A stretch of DNA of 64,000 nt, taken from the NCBI GenBank assembly GCA_031213475.1, contig JARUPZ010000021.1, positions 4,502,438-4,566,437 on the forward strand. Direction: 5' to 3'. This DNA is from Nereocystis luetkeana (Eukaryota > Sar > Phaeophyceae > Laminariales > Laminariaceae). The translations under genes were made by a program, and so were the position numbers. Of the stretch, positions 1 to 12,800 are shown in pieces; position 1 is the first letter of the stretch, and each line of letters starts with the position of its first letter. The notes beneath the pieces were generated by a model. The model was not told the origin of the DNA. It saw nothing but the letters and a program-made list of their open reading frames with translations, and ran no database searches.

Positions 1-225
1 CTCACCCTTCATGCGACTCGCCCAACACTGCACGGGGCTTCGCGCTTGGTGCAAGCAATGTCTGTCTGTTCGGTGAAAACCCGACGTGCTCCGTCCCGAC
101 ATTGTAGGGATGCGAGGGTCTATGGTCATACGACTACGGCCATGCATGATAGTGAGTACACCCCTCCCCACGGTATTGTGGCTCAGCACGCAAAATGCTC
201 AGCACAACCCGTCTACCCGCCATGT
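1..225 (+). repeat. Family A repeat (C-run-ended), truncated by window edge
   Basis: Family A consensus features are CTTCATGCGACTCGCC, GCTTGGTGCAAGCAATGTC, CGTGCTCCGTCCCG and CTACGGCCATGCATGA, then GAGTAC and a C-rich run. This copy keeps the 3' half and the conserved tail after the short C run (GCTCAGCACGC). Confidence 0.9.
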
Positions 226-228
226 GTA

Positions 229-818
229 TAGGTTGGGTTGGCGTCGGCTAGCGACGACGCTGAAAAACACGTATCTCTGCGTGAACTAGACAACCCGGGT
301 ACCGTTTCGTTTTGCTTAGTTTTTTTTGTGCTGTCACTCACCGCGGCTGGCGGCCGAGCTTTGGATCATTTGTGCGGGGTGGAGAACCTTAACTCCGCAC
401 AAGGAGAATGGTCGTATCACGTAGTGTATATGGTGAGGCACCCACGCGGCAGTTACGTAGTACACCCATTCCTGTCTCTGGAGGTAACCACACCAAGAAA
501 ACGAATCAATTCGTTCGAAGCTGTCATCCATATGCAAGAAAAAGTCACAGGTGGTGGTTTTTGGTAGGATGCAAGTCCATCCTTCACGCGATTCGCCGAA
601 CACCTCATGGCGCTTCACGCTTGTGCAAAGCGGTCAATGTCGGCCTGGTCGGTGAAAACCCGACGTGCTCCATCCCGGCATTGCAGGGATGCTAGGATGC
701 GAGGGTCTATGATGATACGACTACGGATATGCACGGTATGAGGTACGACTACACCCCCGCCTTGCCGTCGGATTACTCAGCACGCTAAACACTCAGGACA
801 CTACCCCCCCCCCCCCTC
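229..818 (+). repeat. Family A repeat, near full length
   Basis: The copy begins GGTTGGGTTGGCGTCGG, the 5' terminus shared with the copies at 7638 and 27755. It contains the ATCACGTAGTG and GAGGCACCCACG internal block and ends in a long C run (about 805-822) that lies directly before the 844 acceptor of the TOG gene. Confidence 0.9.
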
Positions 819-843
819 CCCCCGACGGATTTCGCATTTTCAG

Positions 844-3800
844 TGCGTGGACGAAGTCGTCGCAGCCGCCACCGACTCGCGGGCGCTGTCAGCCTTCCTC
901 TCGTGTGGGAACCACCGCAACCCGGCGGTCCGCGCTAAATCCGCTCTGGCGACTCTCCTGTGCGTGCGCCGACGGTGTGCTGCCGCCGCCGTGACTGCGA
1001 AGTCGTCGGCGTCAGCTCGTAGGGGTGACGATTGGGGTGGGGGGGGAGGAGGAGACGGTGGTGGTGCGAGGAAAGGGAACAGGGGGGGTGTGGGGGTGGG
1101 TGCTAGGGAAATGGACAGGGTGCTGTCTACGCTGCCGAGGTTCTTGCAGGCAAGTGGTGTGTGCGATTGTTCTATGTACGAAGTGGTGGTGGAGCGTTTA
1201 TTCATTTTTTATTTTCCCAGCAGAGAGGGTCAAGGGCCAATGTCGGTTGACGGTCTAATTGGTAATAGGTGTGACCCGTCAAGGTCTCTTAGTACACTGT
1301 TTCTAGTGTGCGGAGTTCCTTGACGGCTGTCCGTCATCCCAGTCAAAGCCTCTATACATACCAGGTACTAGTTTTAGCGTGAATGTTTCCTTGACGGCTG
1401 TCCGTCAAGTCCGACAAGGGTTGACGGCTGTCTGTCAAGAGAAAACATCGGTGTCAACCTGCGTTTCTTGTCAAGAGGTGTCGTAAAATTAGGAACCACG
1501 ACACCGGTATCGCCAATAGCCGTAACAAACGTATGCTCACACCTGGTATATGTCACTATCTATGTATTTTCAAGTTACACCTACCAAACCTACCCGACGT
1601 GCCCTGCCCCAGCATTGCAGGGGTGTGACGGCCTATGGACATATGAGTACGCCCTCGCCCATTTACCGCCGTAGGACGGCTTTTCAATGTCCTGGCACCT
1701 GTTCGTCGTGGCCAAACGGTTTTTGCCGCGTAACCTGTTTGCCTCGTAGAAGGGGAACCGATTCGTAACCGTTTTCGCCGTGCGCTTTCCTGCTTTCGTT
1801 TTTTTGTAGGACGGGAACCAGGAAACGCGGCAGCACGCTAAGGCTCTCGTGGCCCTGCTCCTTGAATCGGTGAGAACTATCAAACTCCTCCAGCCAACAA
1901 ATCGCATCGTCCGCACAAGGGTCCTTCCTGCTGTAGTATATATATATAATATTATACCTGGTACTGGTATATATTAATGAAACAAAAAACACCGCAACTG
2001 CTGTGAGACCCATCTTTGGAAAAGTCATCTTTACAAGCTGTCTGCAATGATTCGGTCGTGCGTTTCGTAGGGACCTCACCGCGTGTCAAGCCTGTCTTTC
2101 GGCGACTCTCCTGGCTGATGCTACCTCAGAACCCTGCTAACTTTGAAGCCAACAAATTTAGAAGCCCACCAGGGACAAATTTAGAAGCCTGCGGCACCAA
2201 TCTAGAAACCTGTTTACCAGGTACACCTGTACCACATCTCCAAAGGTATATAGAAACTTACATACAATTAAGTGGCCTCTAAGTGCCGGTAAATATGCGC
2301 CAGCCAACAGCAATACCGGCACTATATATATATAGCGTCAGCCCGCACTATATGTTCCGCACACTGCGACACTGGTGTATCCCGTCTGTGCCGAGCGATG
2401 TCAAAGGCACTATAGCGGGCAGGACGGCACTATACGTAGAGGGCCCACTACTGCTGTAGTGAAAAGCCTGACTACACATCCGGACGCCCTCCAACGTTAA
2501 CCTCGATCGGACTGGACTACTGCGAAGTGCGGGTCTGCAGCCTATCGTATCAACCTGTTGCGAGACAACCACCACTTCTCCCCCGAGCGCGCGATATGCA
2601 CCTGCCGCAAACCTGTCACGGGTGGGCATATGTAGTAAGAATCGGAACCCACGATGGACCCAAACACCATGTGTCCCCTTAAGATTTACACATCATACTT
2701 GATTCTGAATGTTATGTTCCCCCATAAGAGTAAGGAACAGGGGTGGTGGTCCACGCTCGATTTCGTATTTTGAGAATGGGTGCATTCTGCGCTGAGTTCA
2801 GCATGATGACTCTTGCATTTCTTATTTTAGTGTTAATCTCTCAGCCTGGATTTCTTACAACTTCCGCGTGACGGCTCTCAAGTTTCCTATTTTAGTGTAA
2901 ACTTTTCAGCCTGATTTTCTCACGAGTTCGGCAAAATGGCTCTCGATTCTCTTGATTTAGTGCAAACCTCGGCCCGGCTTTCTGATAACTTCAGCGTAAT
3001 GGCTCTCGAATTTCTTATTTCAGTGGAACCCTCGGTCTGGCTTGATCAAACTTCAGCAGAATGGCTCTCGAATTTCTTACTTTGGTGTAAACCTCGTCCT
3101 GGTTTTATCAGAACTTCAGCATAACGGCTCTCGAAATTTCGTTTTGTAGTGCAAACCTCAGACTTGGCTTTAATACAACTTTCAGCAGCGGCTCTCGAAT
3201 ATATTGTTCTGCTGTATATCCCAGCCAGGCGCTATTGTGTTGTGCTCGTTTTTTCGTTACGGAGGGGGTGTACGAAGTAATCAGAACCCACTGCGGGCCC
3301 AGAAACCATGTACCAGGCATCCCTTTGTTATATGTTTAAACGCCACATTTGGTTCTAATTATTACCTTATGTACCCCCGTAAAACAGTAGGTGTGGCCTG
3401 TACTGCTGTACACCGTCCTCCAGGAATTAGAAGAGTGTTCAGGGTCATCCAGCTTTCTGGTATGTTCCGCACGGCAGGCACGTTTAGCACCACTCCCGGA
3501 CAGTACAGAGGTGTTCAAGCTAAACCTACCGCACGAATTTCGTCCACTATTCCACCCTACACCCTAACACAGTGCCTGTTCCGCGCGGCACACAAATCCG
3601 TTCGTCCACCACTACTTTCTAAACAAACTTTCTGCTCCGCACGGCACGCACGCGTGTTTATCCGCCACTCACTATTCCTTCCCCCCCGCGATCGTTCGCC
3701 CCCCCCCCCAACCACCCCAACCCTCGTCCCCACCCTGCCCCCCCCCCCCGCCTCCCCCCTCTGGCTGCTCCTGGTGAAACAAAACAAAAACTCCAAATCC

Positions 3801-6800
3801 CTTTCTCTGTATAGGGTGAGGTCGATGAGGCTCGACTCCGAAGAGAAATACCACCCCCTATCCTTGGCCGCCTCCGCCGGGATCTTTTGAACTCCGCCTT
3901 GCCTACCGGCCCGGCCTTTAGCGCCGTGGCAGGTCGAAAAAAAGAAGGCCGGCGCTTTGTAGACGACGACGATGGCGGCGACGGCGGCCGTGGTGCGCGG
4001 TCATCCGACCGAGATTACTCACTTGGAAACAATCCATTGGTTGCTGGTGGTGGTAGTGGTGGTGGTGGTGGAGTTAGCGGCGGTGGTACGAGCGGCGGGG
4101 GTACCAGCAGTAGGGGTGTGAGCGGGGGGAGTTCCCGAAGCCCTGGAGGAGGGGGGGGGGATGGAGGGGAGAGGTGGGTGGCCGCCGGTGGATGGCAGCA
4201 GGAACGAACAATACGCGATGGCGAGTGCTCACGGGAAGGATCGGGGCCATCGTCGTCGTCGCGACCACCACCCCAATCAAAACCGAGGCATCGGGACGAA
4301 GAGGTGAGCAGCACAAAATAAGTAGCAGGCCCTGGAAGGGTGGCGTGATCGGCCATCGGTGAGCAGTAAGTACGTACCGTACAACAACACTAAAAATAGT
4401 ACACTTTCCTCGGACAATTTAATTTTAGGCCGATTCTTTCGATCACCGGGATAACCGGGAGAGTGCAACCGCCGAGCGGGATGCGTCTATCTTTTGCAAC
4501 GTGGAGAGTGAAAAAAACACATGAGCGATGCGCCCGTGGAAAGGTCTCGACGAGACAAATCTATTTAATAAACGCACCCTTCTTGGGTGTGTACTCCCCT
4601 TGTTTTGGAGAAAGCCGTCTAAAAAACAACGCCCTAAGGGGGGAAGGTGCCAGGGACCACGAAACAAATAACAGAAACGACACTATACTCCAAACGGGTC
4701 ACACTGATGGAATACAGCAGTGAGGTAGGATTATAGTATACTCCCTCCGCCTAGGTCTGAAAACCACACCAATCACTGCGTGAGCTACTGTTGTAGACAA
4801 CCAGCGTACACAACGTTTTTTTTTGTTTGTGTTTGAATTTGGCGATCGCCATGACTGGCGGTCGAGCTAGATATTTCCTATGCGGGAGGTCCGCAAAAGG
4901 GAACCATAGTACCACGTAGTGTGTACTACCTGGCGTATGATAAGGCATCCACGAGGCAGTTACATAGTACACCCACTGCTATCTCTGGAAGTGGCCACGT
5001 CAGCGAACACATCAATTCATTCGAAACCGTCATGCATATGCAAGAAAGTCCGCCCCCCAAGCGGTTCCTTTTGCGGGGTGCAGCTCGCCCTTTATGCGAT
5101 TCGTCGAACACCTCACCGCGCTCCGTGCTTGGTACAAGCAATGCCCGCCCGCCCCTTTCGGAGAAAACCCAATGCGTTCCGTCCCGGCACTGTAGGGAGG
5201 GGCAATTACTCCACCCCCTCAAGAAAAATAGCCTTCCCGAAAAGGCGGGTGCTACGCCTACCGCATCACGCGGTTCAGGGTGAAAACGACGGTTACAAAA
5301 ACGACAGTTACAGTGCCGGTCGGAAACGCGAAAATCTGCCCGCGCAGGCGAACTTCCTTAGAGCACCCCCTATATGGACGTTCTCGCGACCAGAACACAC
5401 ACACACACCGCCGACCGAGAAGCAGCGATCTTCTGTGACGAGAGTTCGTAGGCTGCGCCGCGAAGTGGACGGTGCAGTGTGTGGTGTGGGTGGAGATCTC
5501 TGGTTTTTCCGCTCCGAAATGGCTGGTATGCTTGACCTGACGATCGAACGCGCAGATGTGCCCGCTCAGCGACCATTACGGGGGAGCTTAGCAATCAGAG
5601 TCATTTTGTAAACATAGCGGCCAATACGTGGCTTTTGGAGTCCATCGTGAGTTCTGATTTTTATGAACCCCCCCCTCGAAAAAAGCCTTTCCAAACACAA
5701 CGACCCCGCAGTCACACCAACCAAGCAGGCCTCTTGTCAGGGATAGGGTTAGGATTAGCGTTAGAGTTCCGGGTGCGGGGACGAAACCGTAACTCGGTCA
5801 CTCTTTGATTTTTTGTTTTATCATCGCACGACGCCACTCCTTGCACGAACCTACATGCAACAAAACAGCGTTTTGTCAAGAGCGCGGAAAAGCCTATTAG
5901 GGGAGGAGGCACAGCCATAAGCCGCATCCAAGAAACCGGCCACGACGTCGCCCGAAAAGCACGCAGCCCATACGAAAGCGGGGACGTCACCGGTTCCAGC
6001 GGGGATGGTCGACGGCGAGCGAGGGTGGTCGGTGCTAAAGAGGTATGCAAGCGCGCGACACAGCACTTTTTCAGAGGCATGTGTTACGATTAGTGCTACA
6101 TAGCAGAGAGGCAAGCGTGTGAGCACGAAACACAGTCACAGCTCTAGATGCACGTGCTGCAATGAGGAGCAAGAGGTTGAGGCAGCGGAGCCCTCCAAAC
6201 TGACCCTGGATGCACTTACATACAAATCACCGGGTACACAGTAGGTAGCCCTTGTCAACGGACTTCACGATGAAGGAAAAGAGCGGGCATGGGGCCTCAA
6301 TTTTTTACCCACCGTTTTTACCGACTACTGACTGTAGAGGGTCCGGCAACCAACTCTGATAGGGGACGCTGGTGCCTATATAAGGGACCTCTAATACGCT
6401 AGGGCCCCTTAAAAAGGGGTCTACCTGCCTTATAGGACAGGTGTTGGTGAAAATGAATGACTCGGGCTGGTAGTGTGAAAAATTAATTATATGAAACAGA
6501 AGTTGGACCGCCTTGAGAACAGGCTATACGAAAGTGAGACGCGACACGGAGGGGGGCATACCAGGCGATGGATGTCAAAACGCGTCCGACACGATAAAAC
6601 GAAAAACTCGATATTTCGATACGGTTTAGTACCCACTTGAAGGCCATCTGTTTTCTTATTTCCCGAGACTTTTTTCGAGAGATGAGATCACACAGGTAAA
6701 ATCGGCTTTGTCACGAGAGAAGCAACTACTTGGGATTAGTATGGCCAGCAGTAAAAGCTAAACACCATATTGGAGATAAAACCACGTCCATTGGCTCGTC

Positions 6801-9800
6801 GCAGGGCGGTCTTCAAGTGGGCACCCCACTGTTTATCGAAAATTTCGATACGATAGCCGACACAATTATCGTATGTCGCTTTCTGGAAGCAGGGGTCAGG
6901 ACGAGGACCCAACGAACGGAGATCGAGCTCGCCCCCCCGAGGCCACGCCGGGACGAAGAAACGACCGAAGGCGTTTTTTTGTCGAGAGGCGGAGCTGCTG
7001 CCGGCGGTGTTTGCGAATCTCGATTCGGGCGACTGGAGGGAGCGAGTGAAAGGGCTCGAGAACGTGAGATCGATTGTAACCGTGCCACAAGGGGTTCTTA
7101 TTCGTCGTCACGTTAAGGTCCCTGTGGAACAGAGGGAGTGTTGGTGTTGGTGTGGTTGGTGTTGGTGTTGGTATTGCTGTTACTGTTGTTGGTGTTGGTG
7201 TTGGTGTTGTTGCTGCCGCTGCTGCTGCTGCTGCTGCTGTTGTCATTCTTGTTGTCGTTGTTGTTGTCGGTGCTGTTGGTGCTGTTCCCATTGCCATTGT
7301 CATGGTTGCTGTTACTGTTGCTACTGTGTTGACAGTGTTGCGGCTCATACCTCGGGAATTAACTGCTGACGTGCGGAACCCTGACACCACCCGCACGATG
7401 AAGTTCATGGGGGAAATCACCTTCTTCCCCTTGCACGCAACAAATGCTTGGGTGCATTGTAGCCTGCATCGCACGGATCAAGAGAAAAAGTCAGACCGGA
7501 TCAATACCATTGGCCTTACTACAGAGGACGGCGTTGCATGAAGCTGAATATTTAATATTCACTCTGGCCGATAATGGCCTGAAATATAATCCCCGTTTGA
7601 TTTGCCGGGAATTTAACCCCCCCGAACTTTATAGATAGGTTGGGTTGGCGTCGGTTGGCAACGACTCTGCAAAACACGCCGCTCACTATTCGAGCTAGAC
7701 AACCAGGTCATCTTTTTCGTTTCTTCGGCGGTCGGTCACAGCTGGTGGTCGAGTTGAATCATTTGAGCGGGGTGGAGAGCCTTCACTCAGCACAAGGGGA
7801 ATTATCGTATCACCTAGTGGATATGTTCCGTCACCCATGAGGATGTTACATAGTACTCACATTGCTGTCTCTGGCAGTGGCCACACCTCAAATTAAATTA
7901 ACTCGCTGAAGCTGTCGTCCATGTGCAAGTCCACCTCACAAGCGGTTCTTAGTAGGATGAAACTCATCCTTGATGCGACTTGGCGAACACTTCACGGCGC
8001 TTCGCGCTTGGTTCAAGCAATGTCTGCCTGGTCGGTGAAAACTCGACGTGCTCCGTCCCGGTATTGTAGGGATGCGAGGGCCCATGGTCATCCGACTACG
8101 GCCATGCATGATATCGAGTACACTCCTTCCCCGTTTGGACTCTCATGTGGACACCAAAAGGTCAATTGTATTCCCGGCCACATCTGGTCGGGAAAGTTGA
8201 CGGGAATATATTTCCCGGCCCGCTTGGGCTCTCATTCGAATATCAAACGGGTGTTATAGTCCGGGTCAGCGTGGTCGGGAATATACTCCCCCCCGTTTGG
8301 CCTCTCCATGTCCATAAATACGGCCAAGAATGATTACTATCTCCAGAAACATGAGTTGTAACCACCTACCCATCCCTCCACCCACCCGCCTAACAACCAA
8401 CCCACTCTATACTTACGTACGTACAGGCGACCGCCCTGCTGGAGGATCACGGGAACGAGCTGCACGCGGTGGGAAAGTCGGCCCGTCTCGTCGATCGCAT
8501 GTCGGAGCTGCTTGCGGACGGGAACCTGAAGGTGAAGGGGGGGGGGGTGCTTTTTCATGGAGGCGTGCTATGGTAGGGTTACGCAACATATTTCGACCAA
8601 CATCGTGTGCCTCGGAGGTGAAAAACTAACTATTGATACAAAATGGTGTACCCAGTTTAAGGCCCTCCGGTTTAAGGCTTTGGAGTAGATGCGTAAGATC
8701 AGGTGTATCGGCTTGTCCCGACAAAGAAAAAAACACTATATGAATTAGTATGGGGTTATTTTTTCAGTAACAAAAGATAAGACCTACACGGAGATGAGAT
8801 CAACCTAAAGTGCCTTCCTTCCCGACGTGGTCTTGAAATGGGTATATCGCTGTAATAATAATAATAGCTTGAACCATTACTGATTCAACATTTTTTTGGC
8901 GTTGGATCATACCTGGTAGGCTTGTGTCCATGTGCCAAGCGGGGACGGTGTGGTCCACGGGGGTGGCGACTAATGGAATCTCTCTTGAACTAGCATGAAT
9001 CAACATCGAAAACGTCTTTTCTCTCTTTCAAGATATCTAGATATGCTGCTTCCCGCGACCCTTTAGCTCGGCTGAAGCCGTTTTCGCCGCCGGTTTCGAT
9101 ATTACAATAGGGTTGTCGGCAAATCATTAGGTGGGGTTGGGTTTCTCGTAGTCTGTTTCCTATGTAATAACGGTATGTAGCAGTCGAAACCCACGAAAAA
9201 TCAATTGCTGTGTGGGGAAAAGTGACCAAAATGACGCACTGTAAAGCAGGCATCGCTGGTCTGGGTAAACTCTACATCACTCTGTGGGTTGGCTATCAAT
9301 AGGAAACGGGACAGTTTCTGATTGGCTACGTAGTGCTTGCGGGTTCACCTTGTTTAAACCAATCAGCTTTCCTCATGTTTGTCGGTTTCAACTATTAATA
9401 CAATATTTTCATATCCCATCAACCTGGACTATCGCAAACACCCTATTTTTTTAAAAGAGGGGGCTATACTTGACGGAGAAACTACCCAATACCGTTGTTG
9501 TACATACCGTTTGTACTGTATGCCAGAAAAACCACAAGAACAGACCTAGCCTAGGCCTATCCATCGGCGGCGGGCAGTCCCGTGCCGTCTGCTCGTGTTA
9601 TACAGTACCCGTACCAGGGTATAACAAGTAAAATAGAATACCCCCAGGGATGATTTTCAGAATTCTACTTACTCCCTGGGTAATAATTATCATGCCCTAG
9701 TCGTACCACCATAGACCCTCGCATCCCTACAATGCCGGGACGGAGCACGTCGGATTTCCACCGATCAGGCAGACATTACTTGCACCCAGCGCATGGGGGG

Positions 9801-12800
9801 GGGGGGGCACTCGATAGATCGTGCATGGCCGTAGTCGTATGACCTTAGACCCTCGCATCCTGTCGAGACCTTTCCCCATAAACGCGTCGCTCGGCGTTGA
9901 CCCTTCCGGGACTGCAGTCCCAATGTGAGGACAAACCACTCTAATTCTAAGTAATTTGTCCCCGAAACGGGACTGCAGTTCTAAAAGGGTTAACACTCTC
10001 CTCGTTGTCGGGAACATCAGCTCCGAATTTTTCATTCGAGGGGGGCGCGTTACCCTGCGTGTTACACAAGTACGCTACGATGTGCTGTACCTGGTAGTGT
10101 TTTACGTGTACGGTTCGTGGTATACCTCCAGCAGTAGACCAAGCGATTGCTCATCAGGTTTTAGTTTTTAGTTTTCATCTCCAAAAACAGATTTTGGGTG
10201 AGGTGTATAAATGAAGCCCCTTATGTGAGGGGAGGAGCCTCAGAAAATGTCAGGTGCAACCCTACCTTAGTACGCGCCTCATTCTTACGTGCGCAGATGT
10301 ATATATCTATACAAGTTCTCCCTTCGGAATGGCATGAGCGTAGCGTGTAAGACTCTCTTGTCGAAATACGCATTCGGTTATTAATGGTTAGGTTTGAACT
10401 ATTCCACCAATAATTGGAGTTATGTGCTGCAATTGGGACAATAGCTGCAATGTACCTGTTGGCAACCAAATATTTATTAGGATAAGGAAAATAGGAGTGG
10501 AAGATGCAGATGAGAGTGATGCAAGAGAGCACTTCTAATGTCCGAAGAAACAGGTAGTATTTATGTAGTACAGTTGCTATGAGACATGAAGGCGGCATGA
10601 GCGTGATATGTAACTACTACAACAAGCACTTCTTCAACGAACCGGAGCAATACATATATATACCAGATAGGAGCCGGCGGCCCCAGTGGCTTGGTAGGTG
10701 GTCCGCGCGCCTACTAAGATCGATTTCGTGGGTTCGATTCTCACCGAGTGCATACACCTAGGGACTTTTTGGGTGCATGAAAATTGATTAGCGGAAAGCG
10801 CGAGAGCATATTCGATGAAAGCCGACGAGCAGTGGGAATGCTGAACCCTATGCGCGATAAAAATAAAGGCACGTACCGGGGGGAGAAAGGGACGACACCT
10901 GTGACCACGGCTTGTCCAGAAGAAGGCCGCTGAGGGTAACGCCTGCTGCGAGTAAAGATGGAGAGTATAAGCCACACAAATACAACGGAATACATCAGTA
11001 ATACGTACCAGGAATATGTATAAAATATCTGGTATATTTTAGGGACTGAAAGGGTCCTCTCCGCCCCAGTGGCGCATCGTCCGTACTTTGGATTTAGCAG
11101 CTCGCCCGAACGAATTACGGATTACGGGCATGAGGTGCATTGTAATAAGCATATATGAGCCGTCAACACTATATCCTACTGCGGGTAATACTCTTTGAGC
11201 ACTCCGGTCGACATATTAGCTGTATTGGGTTAGCATTATATGCCAGGTACATACATACAAGGGCTTGCGTCTAACGACGCCCGCTCATTAAAGCGAGCCC
11301 CTAGGCCTTGGTATTGGTGGGTGTGGAAGGACGGGCGTGCGCAGACAGATACACGATGAGCGAATGCCGAGCACTACCACCGGGGTTGCATCTGGGCGTC
11401 GCACATAGGGGGCGCTATGTGCTGGATGGGTGGGTGGGTGGATGAGGAACATACGCATGATCATTCTGCACACTTGTAGTTGCTATGATACCAGGTACGT
11501 ATTTACACATACGCTGCACATGGCATGTGGTGCAGCTAGAATAGAAGGCCTCCAGCATACGAATACGACATTATATGGCAAGAGTAATCATACGTAGAAA
11601 AAGGGACCGCGGAGAACGAAAGGCGGGGGCTCTAGAGCGCTTCTGCATGTCTTGGAACGTTGCGGTGAAGGCACCGACCGAACGAATGCCGTGCGTCGCA
11701 GGGATGAATCTCACCTAAACGATAAAGTTAGGTATTATTATTCCGGCTAGCAACAGCCTCTCCACGTATGGTTGTGCTCGTCATACAGAAGTACGATCGG
11801 TCGTACCCAGTACGATGATTTGGCGTCGCATCGTCTACTCTCTTTACTGCATTACACTGTTGTATCTCTGTGGTGCGGCTTTGTTACTAAAATAGCTTGC
11901 AGCTCTATATAATAGGATTGAAGAATCGGCACGGACACTGGTTGTGCTGGATGTCGACGGGTAGAAAGAACCGTTGAATGTGAAGAAAACACAACATACG
12001 CTCACGTGAGACCGCTATACATGCCCCCCCGAGACAACGGAGCATAACGTGTACCTCGTCCGCCGCCACGCGCGCGCGCTCTGCGCTTTATGCGCGCTCT
12101 GCCCCCCGTCCGCGCGCGCGAAGGTGAACCTTCACGCCCTGGACAGCGTGGTCCGGGTGGCATCTATGATGGGGGACAAGCTGGAGCCAGTCGCCAACAC
12201 GCTCGTACCAGCCGTTTGCAAGAATCTCGCCTCGTCGAACCAGCAGGTGTGACAGGGACCCCCACGTAACGAACATGCACCTCCGCAAAGAGTATACGAA
12301 ACATATTTTTTCCGCCCTCACTGCACCTATTTTGAAGGCCTAAACAGCGGGGGGGGGGGGGGGGGGGGGGGGCGTACTCATTTGTTGTTTGCCTTAGTCA
12401 TTTGACCATTGACCACGCATCCCTTTCGAGACGGAGCACCGTTCCTACTCCTAATAGAGACACCTCCCACAATTGGGCGCTCATTACGTTGTTTCCATAT
12501 ATTACTCAGAAACTTTTTGCTAATCTTATCCCCTTCCTGTTTGGCCGCCTGTGGCCACCATCTGTCTCCTAGGACAGCGATTGTTTTCTAGCGCGCGTGG
12601 GGGGGGGGGGGGGGTGAATTCATGTCAGGCATGACCGTAGTCGTACGACCATATAACTTCGCATCCCTACGATGCCGGTGGTATGGATATGTTTTTACGG
12701 ATCCCACCCGGCAACATGAGCTATTACCGGGGGCCGTAGTAATAGGACCACATATTGTGAAAAAAGGTAAATATATAGGTTTTTGTGTGTACGGTAGGTC

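Larger units (their letters stand above)
8532..12123. other. TOG intron 5 (3.6 kb)
   Basis: The intron begins with the donor followed by a G run of about 12. It holds family A, C and L fragments and a tRNA-like element (annotated separately). The rest is unremarkable, and no exon with matching phase was found. Confidence 0.5.

Noticed and set aside
408..695. ORFs across family A copies (recurring SVKTRRAPSRHCRDARV-like peptide)
   Set aside because: The same peptide appears wherever family A occurs because the DNA repeat is conserved; frames are interrupted differently in each copy and there is no sign of selection on protein.
5740..5770. Telomere-like GGGTTAGGATTAGCGTTAG (also near 49385 and 61355)
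   Set aside because: Only a few degenerate units are present within intron or intergenic DNA; not a telomere and not a clean interstitial array.
7138..7332. ORFs of Val/Leu/Cys repeats
   Set aside because: Direct translation of a (GGTGTT)n minisatellite inside an intron.
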